Assembly: GCA_027484575.1 (NCBI GenBank)
Contig: JAIXSQ010000007.1
Coordinates: 774,417-838,416 of the forward strand
Reading direction: 5' to 3'
Origin: Comamonadaceae bacterium
Lineage (GTDB): Bacteria; Pseudomonadota; Gammaproteobacteria; Burkholderiales; Burkholderiaceae_C
Length of the DNA: 64,000 nucleotides
Below are positions 38,260 through 47,394 of the stretch, piece by piece; position 1 is the stretch's first letter, and each line of letters begins with the position of its first letter. The notes beneath the pieces were generated by a model. That model searched no databases and was not told where the DNA came from. It saw only the letters and a program-made list of their open reading frames with translations. A program made the position numbers and the translations under genes.

Positions 38260-38536
38260 ATGCAAGACGTGTCCCACCCCACCGCGCAGCCCGTGCTGCG
38301 CGACAACCCGGCGCAGCAGCGCTTCGAGGTCCTTGTCGACGGCGAGCTGGCCGGCTTCGCGGCCTACGCGCTGAAGGACGGCGCGCTGGTGTTCACCCAC
38401 ACCGAGGTGCGGCCCGAGCACCAGGGCCGCGGCCTGGCGGCGCGGCTGGCCCGGCACGGGCTGGACGAGGTGCGCCGGCGCGGCCTACCTGCGCCGCCAT
38501 CCGTCCGACGCCGCGCTGGCGCAGCCGCCCGGCTGA
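38260..38536 (+). pseudogene. GNAT-like (Acetyltransf_CG, YjdJ-type) acetyltransferase, internal deletion and frameshift
   Basis: The first 75 codons read as an acetyl-CoA-binding fold (DNPAQQRFEVLVDGELAGFAAY, HTEVRPEHQGRGLAARLARH). At about 38483 the frame fails; the expected C-terminal end (AYLRRHP, then SDAALAQPPG and a stop at 38534-38536) continues in the +1 frame. The intervening segment typical of the family (VVPLCPFV-like) is missing. The simplest reading is a deletion of about 29-32 bp. It may be a genuine pseudogene or a sequencing error. Confidence 0.75.
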
Positions 38537-38554
38537 GCCGGGCCGCCACGGCGC

Positions 38555-41269
38555 TCAGGCCGCGTTGGCGACCTCGGTGCGCACCACGGCCAGGTGGCCG
38601 GCCAGGCCTTCGACGCACGCCACCAGCGCGGGCAGGTCGCCCGTGGGTGCCTCGTCCTCCAGCGTGCGGGCCTGCGATGCCGCCCAGCGCAGCCCGCCCA
38701 GGGCCAGGCCGCCGGCGGCGCGGTGCGCCAGCGCGCGCAGCCGCTCGCGGTCGCCGCGGGCCAGGGCATCGCGCATCTCCTGCACGGTGCGCCGCTGGGC
38801 TGCCAGGAACTCGGGGAAGAGCTCGGCCCACTCGGGCTCGATGCGCACCACGTCGTCGGGGCCGGCCTCGGGCAGCACCGGCGCCGTGCCGGTGCGCGGC
38901 GCGGCGTCCTGCAGCTCGCGCAGGGCGGCCCAGAGCGCGTCCCGGCTGACCGGCTTGACCAGGTAGCGGTCGGCGCCGCTGGCCAGCGCGCGCTGGCGGG
39001 TCAGCTCGTCGTCGTGCGCCGAGGTGACCACCACCGCGCAGCGCGGGCTGGACTCGCGCGCCTCGCGCTGGCGCAGCCAGGCCAGCACCGGCAGGCCGCC
39101 GATGCCGGGCATCTCGATGTCCAGCAGCAGCACCTGCGGCGCCGCGGCGCGGATCGCGTCCATGGCGGCCTCGCCGCTGGCGGCCACCCGCACCGTGAAG
39201 GTGGGCGCCGGCAGGTAGCGCCGCATCACCAGCCGGGTGAACTCGTCGTCGTCGACCACCAGCACGTGGCGCGGCTGCAGCTCGTCCACGCCCACCGCGG
39301 GCGGCGCGGGCAGCACGCGCGGCTGGGCCGGCAGCTGGGCCGCGCGCAGCAGCGGCTGCAGCTGCAGCTCCAGCGTGGTGCCCTCGGACGAGCCCGTGTG
39401 CAGCAGCAGCTCCCCGCCCTGGGCGCGCGCCATCAGGCGGGCCGAGTAGGTGCCCAAGCCGGTGCCGCCGGTCTTGCCGGTGCTGGTGTACTTGTCGAAG
39501 AAGCGCGGGGCCAGCTCGGCCGGGACCACGCCGGGGTTGTGCACCGTCACGCGCACCGGCTCGCCCGGCAGCACCTGCACGGTGACCGTGCCGCCGGCGG
39601 GCGTGGCCTCGATCGCGTTCTTCACCAGGTTGGCCAGGATCGAGTAGCACAGCAGCTCCTCGGCCCGCGCATGCACCGGGGCCCGGGGGCCGGGGTCGCG
39701 CAGGGCCACGCCGGCCGCGTCGGCCTGCGGCAGCAGGTCGGCCAGCACCCGCGCCAGCAGCTCGCGCAGGTCCACCGCCTGCGGCCGGAAGTCGTAGCTG
39801 CCGGTCTCCATGCGGTACAGGCCCAGCGACAGGTTGACCATGTCGAGCATGCGCAGGCCGGCGCGCTCGACCACGCTGGCCATCTCGCGCTGCTCGATCG
39901 CCAGCCGGCTGTCCTCCAGCAGCAGGCGGCTGGCGCCCAGGATGCTGTTGAGCGGCGTCTTCAGGTCGTGGCGCGCCATGCGCTCGACGTCCTCGCGCAG
40001 GCGGGCGTTGAGCTCCAGCGCGCGGCTGCGCTCCTCCAGCTGCATGGTGCGCTGCACCCGGCGCGCCAGCACCACGGCGGGCGACAGCAGGAACAGCGCG
40101 AAGCCCACCGGCATCCAGCGCCGCTCGGGACCGGCCAGGTCGATCAGCAGCAGGTCGGTGGCCAGCGCCAGCAGGGGCATGGCCATGCCCACCAGCAGCA
40201 CCCAGGCGTCCAGGCGCGCGCGCCACTGCGCCAGCAGCATCACGCCGGCGACGTAGATGCCGATGACCACCGCCAGCAGCTGGCCCGGGATGGCGATCTG
40301 CGAGTACACCCGCGCCGGCGTGGCCACCACCAGCACCGTCGAGGCACCCGCCAGGCCGAGCACCAGCCACAGCGCGCTGCGGTGGACCTCGCCCGGGAAC
40401 AGGCCGCGCACCGTCATGAAGAAGGTCGCCATCGCCACCAGCCAGGCCAGGTACTCGATGCGCACCAGCACTTCCCAGTCGACCAGCGCGGGGCCCAGCC
40501 GCAGCAGCAGCCGGCCGCCCGTCACGTCGGCATAGACCGCCATGGCCACGCAGAACAGCGCGAACAGCGGCGCCACCCGGTCGCCGCGCCGCACCAGCGA
40601 GAACACCACCGCCAGCAGGGCCGCGACCAGGTAGGCGCCCAGCAGCAGCACGTCCTGCACCAGCCGGCCCTCGCGCGAGGCCGCCAGCGCGTCGGGATGG
40701 CCGACCTGCACCGGCCGCACCATGCCGCCGGCGCGGTGCGACCAGTTCGCCACGTGGGCGGTGATGCGCAGCGGGCAGGCGAACTCGCGGCTGCTGGCGA
40801 TGCGGTTGGGCACCGCGGCCCGGGTCTCGGCCGCGCTGGGCCCCGGCCGTCCGTGCTCGGCCACGAGCACGCCGTTGACGTACAGACGCATCGCGGTGCG
40901 CTGGTTGGCCGTCTGCAGGGCCATCCGGTCGCCCGGCGGGCAGTCCACCAGCAGCCGGTAGCTGCCCCAGCCGTCGGGCCCGGGCGCCTTGCCGGCCACG
41001 GGCCACTGGTTCCAGTCGCCCGGCGCCCAGGCCAGCGCGCTGCGGGCCGGCAGTTCGAGCCAGTGCGGATCGACGAAGCGCTCCCAGTCGACCACCCACT
41101 CGCCCTGCAGGTCCACCGGGCCGGCGGTGCCGGCCGGCAGCACCAGCACGCCCGCCAGGGCCTGGGGCCGCAGCCCCTGCGCCTGGCCCGGCGCCGGCGT
41201 CTCCAGCGCGGCGGCCGCAGCGGTGGCCAGCAGCAGCCAGGCGGCGAGCAGGAGGCGGGCGTAGCGCAT
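38555..41269 (-). CDS. 7TM hybrid sensor histidine kinase with receiver and Hpt-like domains
   Basis: 904 residues. An exported beta-domain (about 35-220; DISM-type, with GEWVVDWERFVDPHWLELP), seven membrane helices (about 225-440), a dimerisation domain with phosphorylated His in RMARHDLKTPLNSI, the ATPase lobe (NLVKNAIEATPAGG, GTGLGTYSARLM), a receiver (VVDDDEFTRL, phospho-Asp in LLLDIEMPG) and a C-terminal Hpt-like helix bundle (LAHRAAGG). Start at ATG 41269 places the signal peptide first. It lies divergent from the BLUF gene with 112 bp between. The stimulus is unknown. Confidence 0.88.
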   Translation of the reverse strand: MRYARLLLAAWLLLATAAAAALETPAPGQAQGLRPQALAGVLVLPAGTAGPVDLQGEWVVDWERFVDPHWLELPARSALAWAPGDWNQWPVAGKAPGPDGWGSYRLLVDCPPGDRMALQTANQRTAMRLYVNGVLVAEHGRPGPSAAETRAAVPNRIASSREFACPLRITAHVANWSHRAGGMVRPVQVGHPDALAASREGRLVQDVLLLGAYLVAALLAVVFSLVRRGDRVAPLFALFCVAMAVYADVTGGRLLLRLGPALVDWEVLVRIEYLAWLVAMATFFMTVRGLFPGEVHRSALWLVLGLAGASTVLVVATPARVYSQIAIPGQLLAVVIGIYVAGVMLLAQWRARLDAWVLLVGMAMPLLALATDLLLIDLAGPERRWMPVGFALFLLSPAVVLARRVQRTMQLEERSRALELNARLREDVERMARHDLKTPLNSILGASRLLLEDSRLAIEQREMASVVERAGLRMLDMVNLSLGLYRMETGSYDFRPQAVDLRELLARVLADLLPQADAAGVALRDPGPRAPVHARAEELLCYSILANLVKNAIEATPAGGTVTVQVLPGEPVRVTVHNPGVVPAELAPRFFDKYTSTGKTGGTGLGTYSARLMARAQGGELLLHTGSSEGTTLELQLQPLLRAAQLPAQPRVLPAPPAVGVDELQPRHVLVVDDDEFTRLVMRRYLPAPTFTVRVAASGEAAMDAIRAAAPQVLLLDIEMPGIGGLPVLAWLRQREARESSPRCAVVVTSAHDDELTRQRALASGADRYLVKPVSRDALWAALRELQDAAPRTGTAPVLPEAGPDDVVRIEPEWAELFPEFLAAQRRTVQEMRDALARGDRERLRALAHRAAGGLALGGLRWAASQARTLEDEAPTGDLPALVACVEGLAGHLAVVRTEVANAA

Positions 41270-41353
41270 GGGCGACGAGTGTACGGGGGCCATTTGTGGG
41301 CCGGTCCCAACGCGACAGCAGCTTTTCGGGGGATTGCCACGACAGCCCAGCGC

Positions 41354-41359
41354 CACAAT
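41354..41359 (+). promoter_or_regulatory. Candidate -10 element for the BLUF gene (CACAAT)
   Basis: CACAAT 22 nt upstream of ATG 41382 in the 112-bp divergent region. It matches the CACAAT hexamer seen before several other genes in this window. No clear -35 is seen. Confidence 0.4.
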
Positions 41360-41381
41360 CGCCGCTCGCCTGAACCCGACC

Positions 41382-41783
41382 ATGCAGACCGCACCGCCCG
41401 ACGATCCGCTCTGGACCATTGTCTACGTCAGCAGCGCCAGCTACGACTTCACGCCGCTGGACCTGGAACGGCTGCTGGCCAGCGCCCGGCTGGCCAACGA
41501 TGCCGCCGGCATCACGGGCCTGCTGCTGTACTGCCACGGCAACTTCATGCAGCTGCTCGAAGGCCCGCGCAGCGCCGTGCAGGCGGCCTTCCGCCGCGTG
41601 CGCGGCAGCCGCGAGCACCACGGCATCATCGAGCTGCTGGACGAGCCGGTGCCCGCACGCGCCTTCGCGGGCTGGTCCATGGCATCGGCCGGCATCGGGG
41701 CCGAGCAGTTCCACCAGCTGGCCGACGCGGCCGACGCCACCCGCCGCCAGCTGCTGCTGGACTTCTGGCAGGCCAACCGCTGA
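41382..41783 (+). CDS. BLUF-domain blue-light photoreceptor
   Basis: 133 residues, a single BLUF domain plus a C-terminal helix. The flavin-site residues are all present: Tyr15 (IVYVSSAS), Asn39 (RLANDAAGITGLLLY), Gln57 (NFMQLLEG) and the Trp98/Met100 pair (GWSM). The Tyr-Gln pair carries the photocycle. It binds FAD and signals through its partner, as it has no output domain. It is divergent from the hybrid kinase and tail-to-tail with the PAS kinase, either of which could be its target. Confidence 0.92.
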   Translation: MQTAPPDDPLWTIVYVSSASYDFTPLDLERLLASARLANDAAGITGLLLYCHGNFMQLLEGPRSAVQAAFRRVRGSREHHGIIELLDEPVPARAFAGWSMASAGIGAEQFHQLADAADATRRQLLLDFWQANR

Positions 41784-41804
41784 GGCGGCCCCCGGCCGCC
41801 GTGC

Positions 41805-43706
41805 TCAGCCGGCCGGCGCGCTGAGCGGCCAGTCCAGTTCGACCTCGCTGCCCTGCCCCCGCCCCGGGCTGCGCGCCCGCACGGCGCCGCCGTGCATCTC
41901 CACCAGGTGGCGCGTGAGCGCCAGGCCGATGCCCAGCCCGGTGTGGCCGGCCAGCCCGCTGTGGCTCTCCTGCACGAACAGGTCGAACACCCGCGGCACG
42001 AGGTCCGCCGGCATGCCCTGGCCGGGGTCGCGCACCGTCACCCGGGCCCAGCCGTCCACCCGGGCCACCTCCAGCGCGATGCGGCTGCCGGGCGGGCTGA
42101 ACTTGCTGGCGTTGTGCAGCACGTTGCCCATGCACTGGATCGCGCGGGCCACGTCCAGCCGCACCGGCAACGGGCCCGGCGGCACCTCGATGAGCAGGTG
42201 CTGCCCCGCCGCCTGCAGTTGGGGCAGCCAGGTCTCCACCGTGCCCTCGATGGCGTCGTGCAGGTCGACGTCCTCCAGCCGCAGCGACATGCGCCCCGAG
42301 CGGATGCGCGAGAGGTCCAGCAGGTCGTCCACCAGCCGCGCCAGCTGCGCCGACTGGCGCTCGATGATCTGCGCCGCCCGGGCCAGGCGCTCGTCGCCAT
42401 GGGTGGACAGCCGCACGATCTCGCCGGCCGAGCGGATGGGCGCCAGCGGGTTGCGCAGCTCGTGCGCCAGCGTGGCCAGGAAGATGTCCTTCTGCCGGTC
42501 GGCCTCGCGCAGCGACTGCTCGATGGCGCGCTGCTCCGTCACGTCGGTGTTGGTGCCGAACCAGCGCAGCACGCGGCCCTCGGCGTCCTTCAGCGGCAGC
42601 GCGCGCGACAGGAACCAGCGCCAGCTGCCGTCCTTGCCGCGCATGGGGAAGGTGTCCTCCCAGACCTCGCCGGCGGCCAGGTGGGCGACGAACTTGGCGG
42701 TCACCTGCTCGAGGTGGTCGGGGTGGTGCACCGACTTCCAGCCCCAGCCCTGCATCTGCTCGAAGGTGGTGCCCGTGTAGTCGTACCAGCGCTGGTTGTA
42801 CCAGGTGATCGCGCCGTCGGGCTCGGCCATCCAGGCCAGCTGCGGCAGGTTGTCGGCCACCAGCCGGAACCGCTCCTCGCTGTCGCGCAAGGCGCCCACC
42901 GCACGGACGCGCTCGCTCACGTCCACCGCGCCGGCCACCAGCGCGACCACGCGGCCCTCGCCGTCGCGCAGCGGCTCCAGCTGCAGGTCCAGCGTGGCCT
43001 CGCCGGCGCGCACGTCCTCGCGCACCGTCTCGCCGGCGGCCGCGCGGTCCACCAGCGCCCGGGCCCGCGCCCGTGCCGCGGCATCGCCGGCCCAGCCGAC
43101 GCTGTCGCTCCACGGCCGCCCCAGCACATGCTCGCGCCGCTGGCCGGCCGTCGCCAGCGGCACCCGATTGACCTCGACCACCCGCCCCGCCGGGTCGAGC
43201 AGCCAGGCGTTCACCTGCAGCCCGTCGAGCACCTGCCGCAGCCGCTGCTCGCCCTCGGCCAGTGCCAGCCGCGAGGCCGCCACCCGCGCCATCGCGCGGC
43301 GCAGCAGGTGCAGCACCACGCAGTCGACCACCAGGATGGCCGCGAAGAAGACCAGCGCGATCAGGTCGGGCACGGCGAGGTCGAACGACGCCGTGGGCGT
43401 GACGAACCAGTACCACGCGGCGACCACGCTGGCGGCCGACGCGAGCAGGCCCGGGCCCAGGCCGGCACAGTAGGCGGTGACCAGCACCGCCGGGAAGAAG
43501 GTCAGGAACGGGTAGCCGGTGGGCGGCAGCAGGCCGATCAATGCGAAGCGCCCCCACAGGGCGAGCACGAAGGCGGCGGCCGAGAAGCCATACCGCAGCA
43601 CGGCGGGTTGGCCGTCCAGGGTGCCAGGCAGCTCGTGCGGGCGGGGCAGGTCCGTCAAGGCGGTGGTCGGGAAGGAGAGGACGCCGGGAACGCGCGCGGG
43701 GCGCAC
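41805..43706 (-). CDS. PAS-domain sensor histidine kinase with DUF4118-type membrane domain
   Basis: About 633 residues. The N-terminus has four membrane helices (DUF4118-like, ARFALIGLLPPTGYPFLTF, then AVLVTAYCAGLGPGLLASA). Two PAS domains follow (about 165-270 and 275-400; the second contains DGAITWYNQRWYDYTG), then the kinase core with phosphorylated His in FLATLAHELRNPLAPI, the N-box NVLHNASKFSPPG and the G-box TGLGIGLALTRH. There is no receiver. The start is uncertain: GTG 43706 is chosen because a CACAAT -10-like element lies at 43725-43730, whereas the GTG at 43766 would be upstream of it. Confidence 0.85.
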   Translation of the reverse strand: MRPARVPGVLSFPTTALTDLPRPHELPGTLDGQPAVLRYGFSAAAFVLALWGRFALIGLLPPTGYPFLTFFPAVLVTAYCAGLGPGLLASAASVVAAWYWFVTPTASFDLAVPDLIALVFFAAILVVDCVVLHLLRRAMARVAASRLALAEGEQRLRQVLDGLQVNAWLLDPAGRVVEVNRVPLATAGQRREHVLGRPWSDSVGWAGDAAARARARALVDRAAAGETVREDVRAGEATLDLQLEPLRDGEGRVVALVAGAVDVSERVRAVGALRDSEERFRLVADNLPQLAWMAEPDGAITWYNQRWYDYTGTTFEQMQGWGWKSVHHPDHLEQVTAKFVAHLAAGEVWEDTFPMRGKDGSWRWFLSRALPLKDAEGRVLRWFGTNTDVTEQRAIEQSLREADRQKDIFLATLAHELRNPLAPIRSAGEIVRLSTHGDERLARAAQIIERQSAQLARLVDDLLDLSRIRSGRMSLRLEDVDLHDAIEGTVETWLPQLQAAGQHLLIEVPPGPLPVRLDVARAIQCMGNVLHNASKFSPPGSRIALEVARVDGWARVTVRDPGQGMPADLVPRVFDLFVQESHSGLAGHTGLGIGLALTRHLVEMHGGAVRARSPGRGQGSEVELDWPLSAPAG

Positions 43707-43724
43707 GGCCGGCAGGGCCGGCGG

Positions 43725-43730
43725 ATTGTG
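43725..43730 (-). promoter_or_regulatory. Candidate -10 element of the PAS kinase gene (CACAAT)
   Basis: On the minus strand CACAAT ends 18 nt before GTG 43706. The region is otherwise G/C-rich. It argues for a start downstream of 43720. Confidence 0.35.
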
Positions 43731-43892
43731 CCCGACGGCTCCACCGGCACGGCGTGGCCGGTGCACCGCCTGCGCCCGTGACTTCGGTCATGGTGCGAGG
43801 GGCACGCACGCACCGTGCTGGCCCGATCGCGCCATCCCCAACGCCACGGCACGCCCCAAGATGCGGACCAAGCAGTCGTTCGCGGAGTCCCC

Positions 43893-46800
43893 TTGCCCTC
43901 GCAGTTGCAGTCCCCCTCCGCCCCACCGGGCGCATGCGCGCCCGTGCCGGTCCACCATCCCGATCCAGCCGCCGCCGGGTACTCACTACTCGACGACTTC
44001 CTGGCGGCCGCGCGCGCCGAGACCGGCCTGCCCCTGGCCGACTGGGCGGCGCTGCATGCGTGGTCCGCCGGCCAGTGGCGCACGTTCTGGGGCCTGTTCG
44101 CACGCTGGCATGCCCAGGCCGTGCCGTTGCAGGGCGACACGGGCACGGTGTGCGAGGGCGACGCGATCGCGACCGCCCGTTTCTTTCCCGGCGCACGGCT
44201 GAACGCGGCCGCCTGCCTGCTCAACGACACGATCGCACCCGACACCGCGCCCGCGCTGGTCGCCGCGCATGCCGACGGCAGCCGCGTGGCCTGGACGCGC
44301 GGCGACCTGCGCGCGCGCACGGCCGCGCTGGCGGGCGGTCTGCAGCGGCTGGGGCTGGAGCCGGGCGACCGCGTGGTGGCGGTGCTGCGCAACGACGAGT
44401 CCGCGGTGCTGCTGGCGCTGGCCGTGATGGCGCTGGGCGCGACGCTGGCGACGGTCGCGCCCGACCTCGGGGCCGAGGCGGTGCTCGAGCGCTTCGCGCC
44501 GCTGGGCCCGGTGCTGTTCGTCGCCCACGCGGCGCCGCGGGCGGGCGACACCGGCACGCCGCTGGCCCAGCGGGTGCAGGCCGTCGCGGCCGGGCTGCCG
44601 CGGCTGCGCGCGCTGGTGCTGCTGGACGGCGCCGCCAGCCCGCCGCCGGGCGTGCCCGCGGTGCCCCTGGCGGCCCTGCAGGACGGGCCGCCGCTCGCGC
44701 CGGCGCACTGGCCGCTGCTGCCCTTCGACCACCCGCTGTGGATCCTGTTCAGCTCGGGCACCACCGGGCGGCCCAAGTGCATCGTGCACGGCGCCGGCGG
44801 CACGCTGCTGGAGCACGGCAAGGAGCACCGGCTGCACTGCGACCTGCGGCCCGGGGACACGCTGTACTTCCACAGCAGCTGCAGCTGGATGATGTGGAAC
44901 TGGCAGCTCACCGCCCTGGCCAGCGGGGCGTCGCTCGTGACCTGGGACGGCCCGGTCGCCAGCGTCGACACGCTGTGGGCGCTGGCCGCGCGCGAGCGCG
45001 TGACCGTGTTCGGCACCAGCCCGCCCTACCTGCGCATGTGCGAGGACGCGGGGCTGGAGCCGGGGCGGGCCTGCGACCTGTCGGCCCTGCGCGCGGTGCT
45101 GTCCACCGGCTCGGTGCTGCAGGACGCGCAGCACCACTGGTTCGCGCGCGCGGTCGGCGACCTGCCGCTGCAGTCCATCAGCGGGGGCACCGACATCCTG
45201 GGCTGCTTCGTGCTCGGCAATCCGCTGCTGCCCGTCCATGCCGGCGAGGCGCAATGCCTCAGCCTCGGCCTGGACGTGCAGGCGCGCTCCGACGACGGCC
45301 AGCGCGCCGAGACCGGCCAGCTGGTCTGCGCCAATCCCTTCCCGTCGCGGCCGCTGGGCTTCTTCGGCGATGCCGACGGCAGCGCCTTCCACGCCGCCTA
45401 CTTCGCGCGCCATCCCGGGCTGTGGAGCCACGGCGACCTGGTCAGCATCGGCGCGCACGGCGGCGTGCGGCTGCACGGCCGGCTCGACGGCGTGCTGAAC
45501 GTGCGCGGCATCAAGGTGGCGCCGGGGGCGGTCGAGCAGGCGCTGGCCGCCGACCCGCAGGTGGCCGAGGCCCTGGTGGTGCAGCGCGCCGACGGCACGG
45601 TCGTGGGCCTGCTGGTGCTCGCCGCCGGTGCCGTGCTGGACGGCACGCTGGCGGCGCGGCTGCGCACCGCCGTGGCCACGCGGCTGAGCGCCGCCCACGT
45701 GCCGGACCGCCTGCTCGACGTGCCGGCCCTGCCGGCCACGCACAACGGCAAGCTCTCGCATGCGGCCGCGCGCGCCGCCCTGGGCGACGGCGGCCCCGTG
45801 CACCTGGCGGCGCTGCGCAATCCCGGGTGCCTGCAGGCCATCCGCTCGCACCCGGGACTGCAGGCGCCATCGGGCCCGCTGGGCACGGCGGACCGCCAGG
45901 CACCGCTGCTGGACCAGCTGCAGGCCGCCTGGGACGGCCTGTTCGGGATCGCGGGGCTGGGACCGCAGGCCGACTTCTTCGGCCTGGGCGGCAGCTCGCT
46001 GCTGGCCGCGCGGCTGATGGCGCGCGTGCGCGAGCTCACCGGCCGGGCCCTGCCGCTGTCGACCCTGCTGCAGGCTCCCACGCCGGCGCGGCTGGCCGCC
46101 CTGCTGCAGCAGCCGGCCGACGCGGCGCCCGGGCTGGCGCTGCTGCGGCCAGGGCACGGCCCGGCGCTGGTGCTGGCGCCAGGCCTCAGCGGCACGGTGC
46201 TGGAATGCCGGCAGCTCGTCGCCGCGCTGGCCACGGGCCGGCCGGTGTGGGCCCTGCAGGCCCCGGGCGTGGACGACGGCCGCGCGCCACTGGCATCGGT
46301 GCCGGCGCTGGCCGCCTGGTACGCGCAGGCGGTGCTGGCGGCCCAGCCGCCCGGGCCCCTGCTGCTGGTGGGCTACTCGCTGGGCGGCACGGTGGCGCTC
46401 GAGCTGGCACGCCAGCTGCAGGCGGCCGGCGTGGCCGTGCAGCGGGTGGTGCTGCTGGACAGCTACGTCGCGCGCGACCTCGGGGCGGTGCGGCGCACCG
46501 TCTCGCGGCTGGAGCGCGGGATGCGCACGCTGCTGCGCCTGCACGGTCCGCAGCGGCGCGCCTGGCTGGGCGGCACGCTGGCACGGCTGCTGGGCGGCAC
46601 GGCCCGGCGGCCCGGCGACCTGCCCGCGCCCTCGGGGCTGTCGCCCGCGCAGCAGTCGGTGTACGACGCGGGCTGGACAGCGCTGCGCAGCTGGCGGGCC
46701 GCGCCGCTGGAGCAGGTGCCGGTGACCTACGTGCGCTGCGAATTGCCGCTGGGCGGGCACGACGACCCGCTGCCGGTGTGGCGCAGCGTGGCGCGCGCGG

Positions 46801-46958
46801 GACTGGGCGTGGTGCGCCTGCCCGGCGGCCACCTGGACCTGGTGGGCGCCCAGGCGGCCACGGTGGCGCGCCTGCTCGATGGGCTGGCCGGTGAGCCGGC
46901 TGCGGCCCCGGCGGCCGCGGGCGCGGCCCTGCCGCGCGGCCCGGTGGCGCCGGCCTGA
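43893..46958 (+). CDS. Stand-alone adenylation-carrier protein-thioesterase (A-PCP-TE) enzyme with acetoacetyl-CoA-synthetase-like A domain
   Basis: About 1021 residues from TTG 43893 (GGAG 5 nt upstream); GTG 43815 is an alternative. The adenylation domain (to about 650) has FSSGTTGRPKCIVHG, the AACS-type SCSWMMWNWQLTALASGASLV and GDLVSIG-RLDGVLNVRGIKV. The carrier domain (about 660-730) carries the phosphopantetheine serine in FGLGGSSLLAARL. The thioesterase domain has GYSLGG (about 828) and a catalytic His in GGHLDLVG (about 978). It activates, tethers and releases an acid, probably a beta-keto or aliphatic one. No condensation domain and no other biosynthetic genes are next to it. Product unknown. 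Confidence 0.85.
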   Translation: MPSQLQSPSAPPGACAPVPVHHPDPAAAGYSLLDDFLAAARAETGLPLADWAALHAWSAGQWRTFWGLFARWHAQAVPLQGDTGTVCEGDAIATARFFPGARLNAAACLLNDTIAPDTAPALVAAHADGSRVAWTRGDLRARTAALAGGLQRLGLEPGDRVVAVLRNDESAVLLALAVMALGATLATVAPDLGAEAVLERFAPLGPVLFVAHAAPRAGDTGTPLAQRVQAVAAGLPRLRALVLLDGAASPPPGVPAVPLAALQDGPPLAPAHWPLLPFDHPLWILFSSGTTGRPKCIVHGAGGTLLEHGKEHRLHCDLRPGDTLYFHSSCSWMMWNWQLTALASGASLVTWDGPVASVDTLWALAARERVTVFGTSPPYLRMCEDAGLEPGRACDLSALRAVLSTGSVLQDAQHHWFARAVGDLPLQSISGGTDILGCFVLGNPLLPVHAGEAQCLSLGLDVQARSDDGQRAETGQLVCANPFPSRPLGFFGDADGSAFHAAYFARHPGLWSHGDLVSIGAHGGVRLHGRLDGVLNVRGIKVAPGAVEQALAADPQVAEALVVQRADGTVVGLLVLAAGAVLDGTLAARLRTAVATRLSAAHVPDRLLDVPALPATHNGKLSHAAARAALGDGGPVHLAALRNPGCLQAIRSHPGLQAPSGPLGTADRQAPLLDQLQAAWDGLFGIAGLGPQADFFGLGGSSLLAARLMARVRELTGRALPLSTLLQAPTPARLAALLQQPADAAPGLALLRPGHGPALVLAPGLSGTVLECRQLVAALATGRPVWALQAPGVDDGRAPLASVPALAAWYAQAVLAAQPPGPLLLVGYSLGGTVALELARQLQAAGVAVQRVVLLDSYVARDLGAVRRTVSRLERGMRTLLRLHGPQRRAWLGGTLARLLGGTARRPGDLPAPSGLSPAQQSVYDAGWTALRSWRAAPLEQVPVTYVRCELPLGGHDDPLPVWRSVARAGLGVVRLPGGHLDLVGAQAATVARLLDGLAGEPAAAPAAAGAALPRGPVAPA

Positions 46959-46977
46959 GCGGCCGGCGCGGGCGTGC

Positions 46978-47256
46978 TCAGCCCTTGTTGACGACGGCCT
47001 TGAGTGCCGACGAGGGGGAGAACTTGACCGACTTGGCCGCCGCGATCGTGATGGTCTCGCCCGTCTTGGGATTGCGGCCGGCGCGCTCGGCGCGCTCGGA
47101 GGGCTTGAAGGCGCCGAAGCCGGCGATGGCCACTTCGCGGCCGTTGCCCAGCTCGTCACTGACGATGCGGATCAGCGCGTCGAGGCTGCGGGCTGCCGAG
47201 GCCTGGGTGGTGTCGGTGGCATCGGCGAGGGCCTGGACGAGTTCGGTCTTGGTCAT
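46978..47256 (-). CDS. HU/IHF-family DNA-binding protein
   Basis: 92 residues: MTKTELVQALADATDTTQASA, the beta-arm GFGAFKPSERAERAGRNPKTGE and the closing ITIAAAKSVKFSPSSALK match histone-like HU. The arm-tip RNPKTGE has the conserved Asn-Pro that intercalates DNA. ATG 47256 has GGAACCCCC ahead of it on the minus strand. It compacts or bends DNA. It is divergent from the DUF1232 gene and convergent with the A-PCP-TE gene. Confidence 0.95.
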   Translation of the reverse strand: MTKTELVQALADATDTTQASAARSLDALIRIVSDELGNGREVAIAGFGAFKPSERAERAGRNPKTGETITIAAAKSVKFSPSSALKAVVNKG

Positions 47257-47394
47257 GCGTGGGGGTTCCTGCGTGCTGGAAAAAGCGGCGCAGTGTAGTG
47301 CACCGGCGGGCCATCGCGGCGCGGCCGCGCCATCGGTCGCAGCGCGGCGACGGCCGCGCTTGCAACCCGGCCGGCCGGCGCCATCTGCCCGGGC

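Noticed and set aside
38594..41824. Plus-strand open frame of 1076 residues opposite the 7TM hybrid kinase
   Set aside because: Histidine and glutamine-rich sequence typical of the antisense of kinase genes; kinase motifs lie on the minus strand.
43986..47159. Minus-strand open frame of 1057 residues opposite the A-PCP-TE gene
   Set aside because: No domains; the plus strand shows the full adenylation, carrier and thioesterase motifs.
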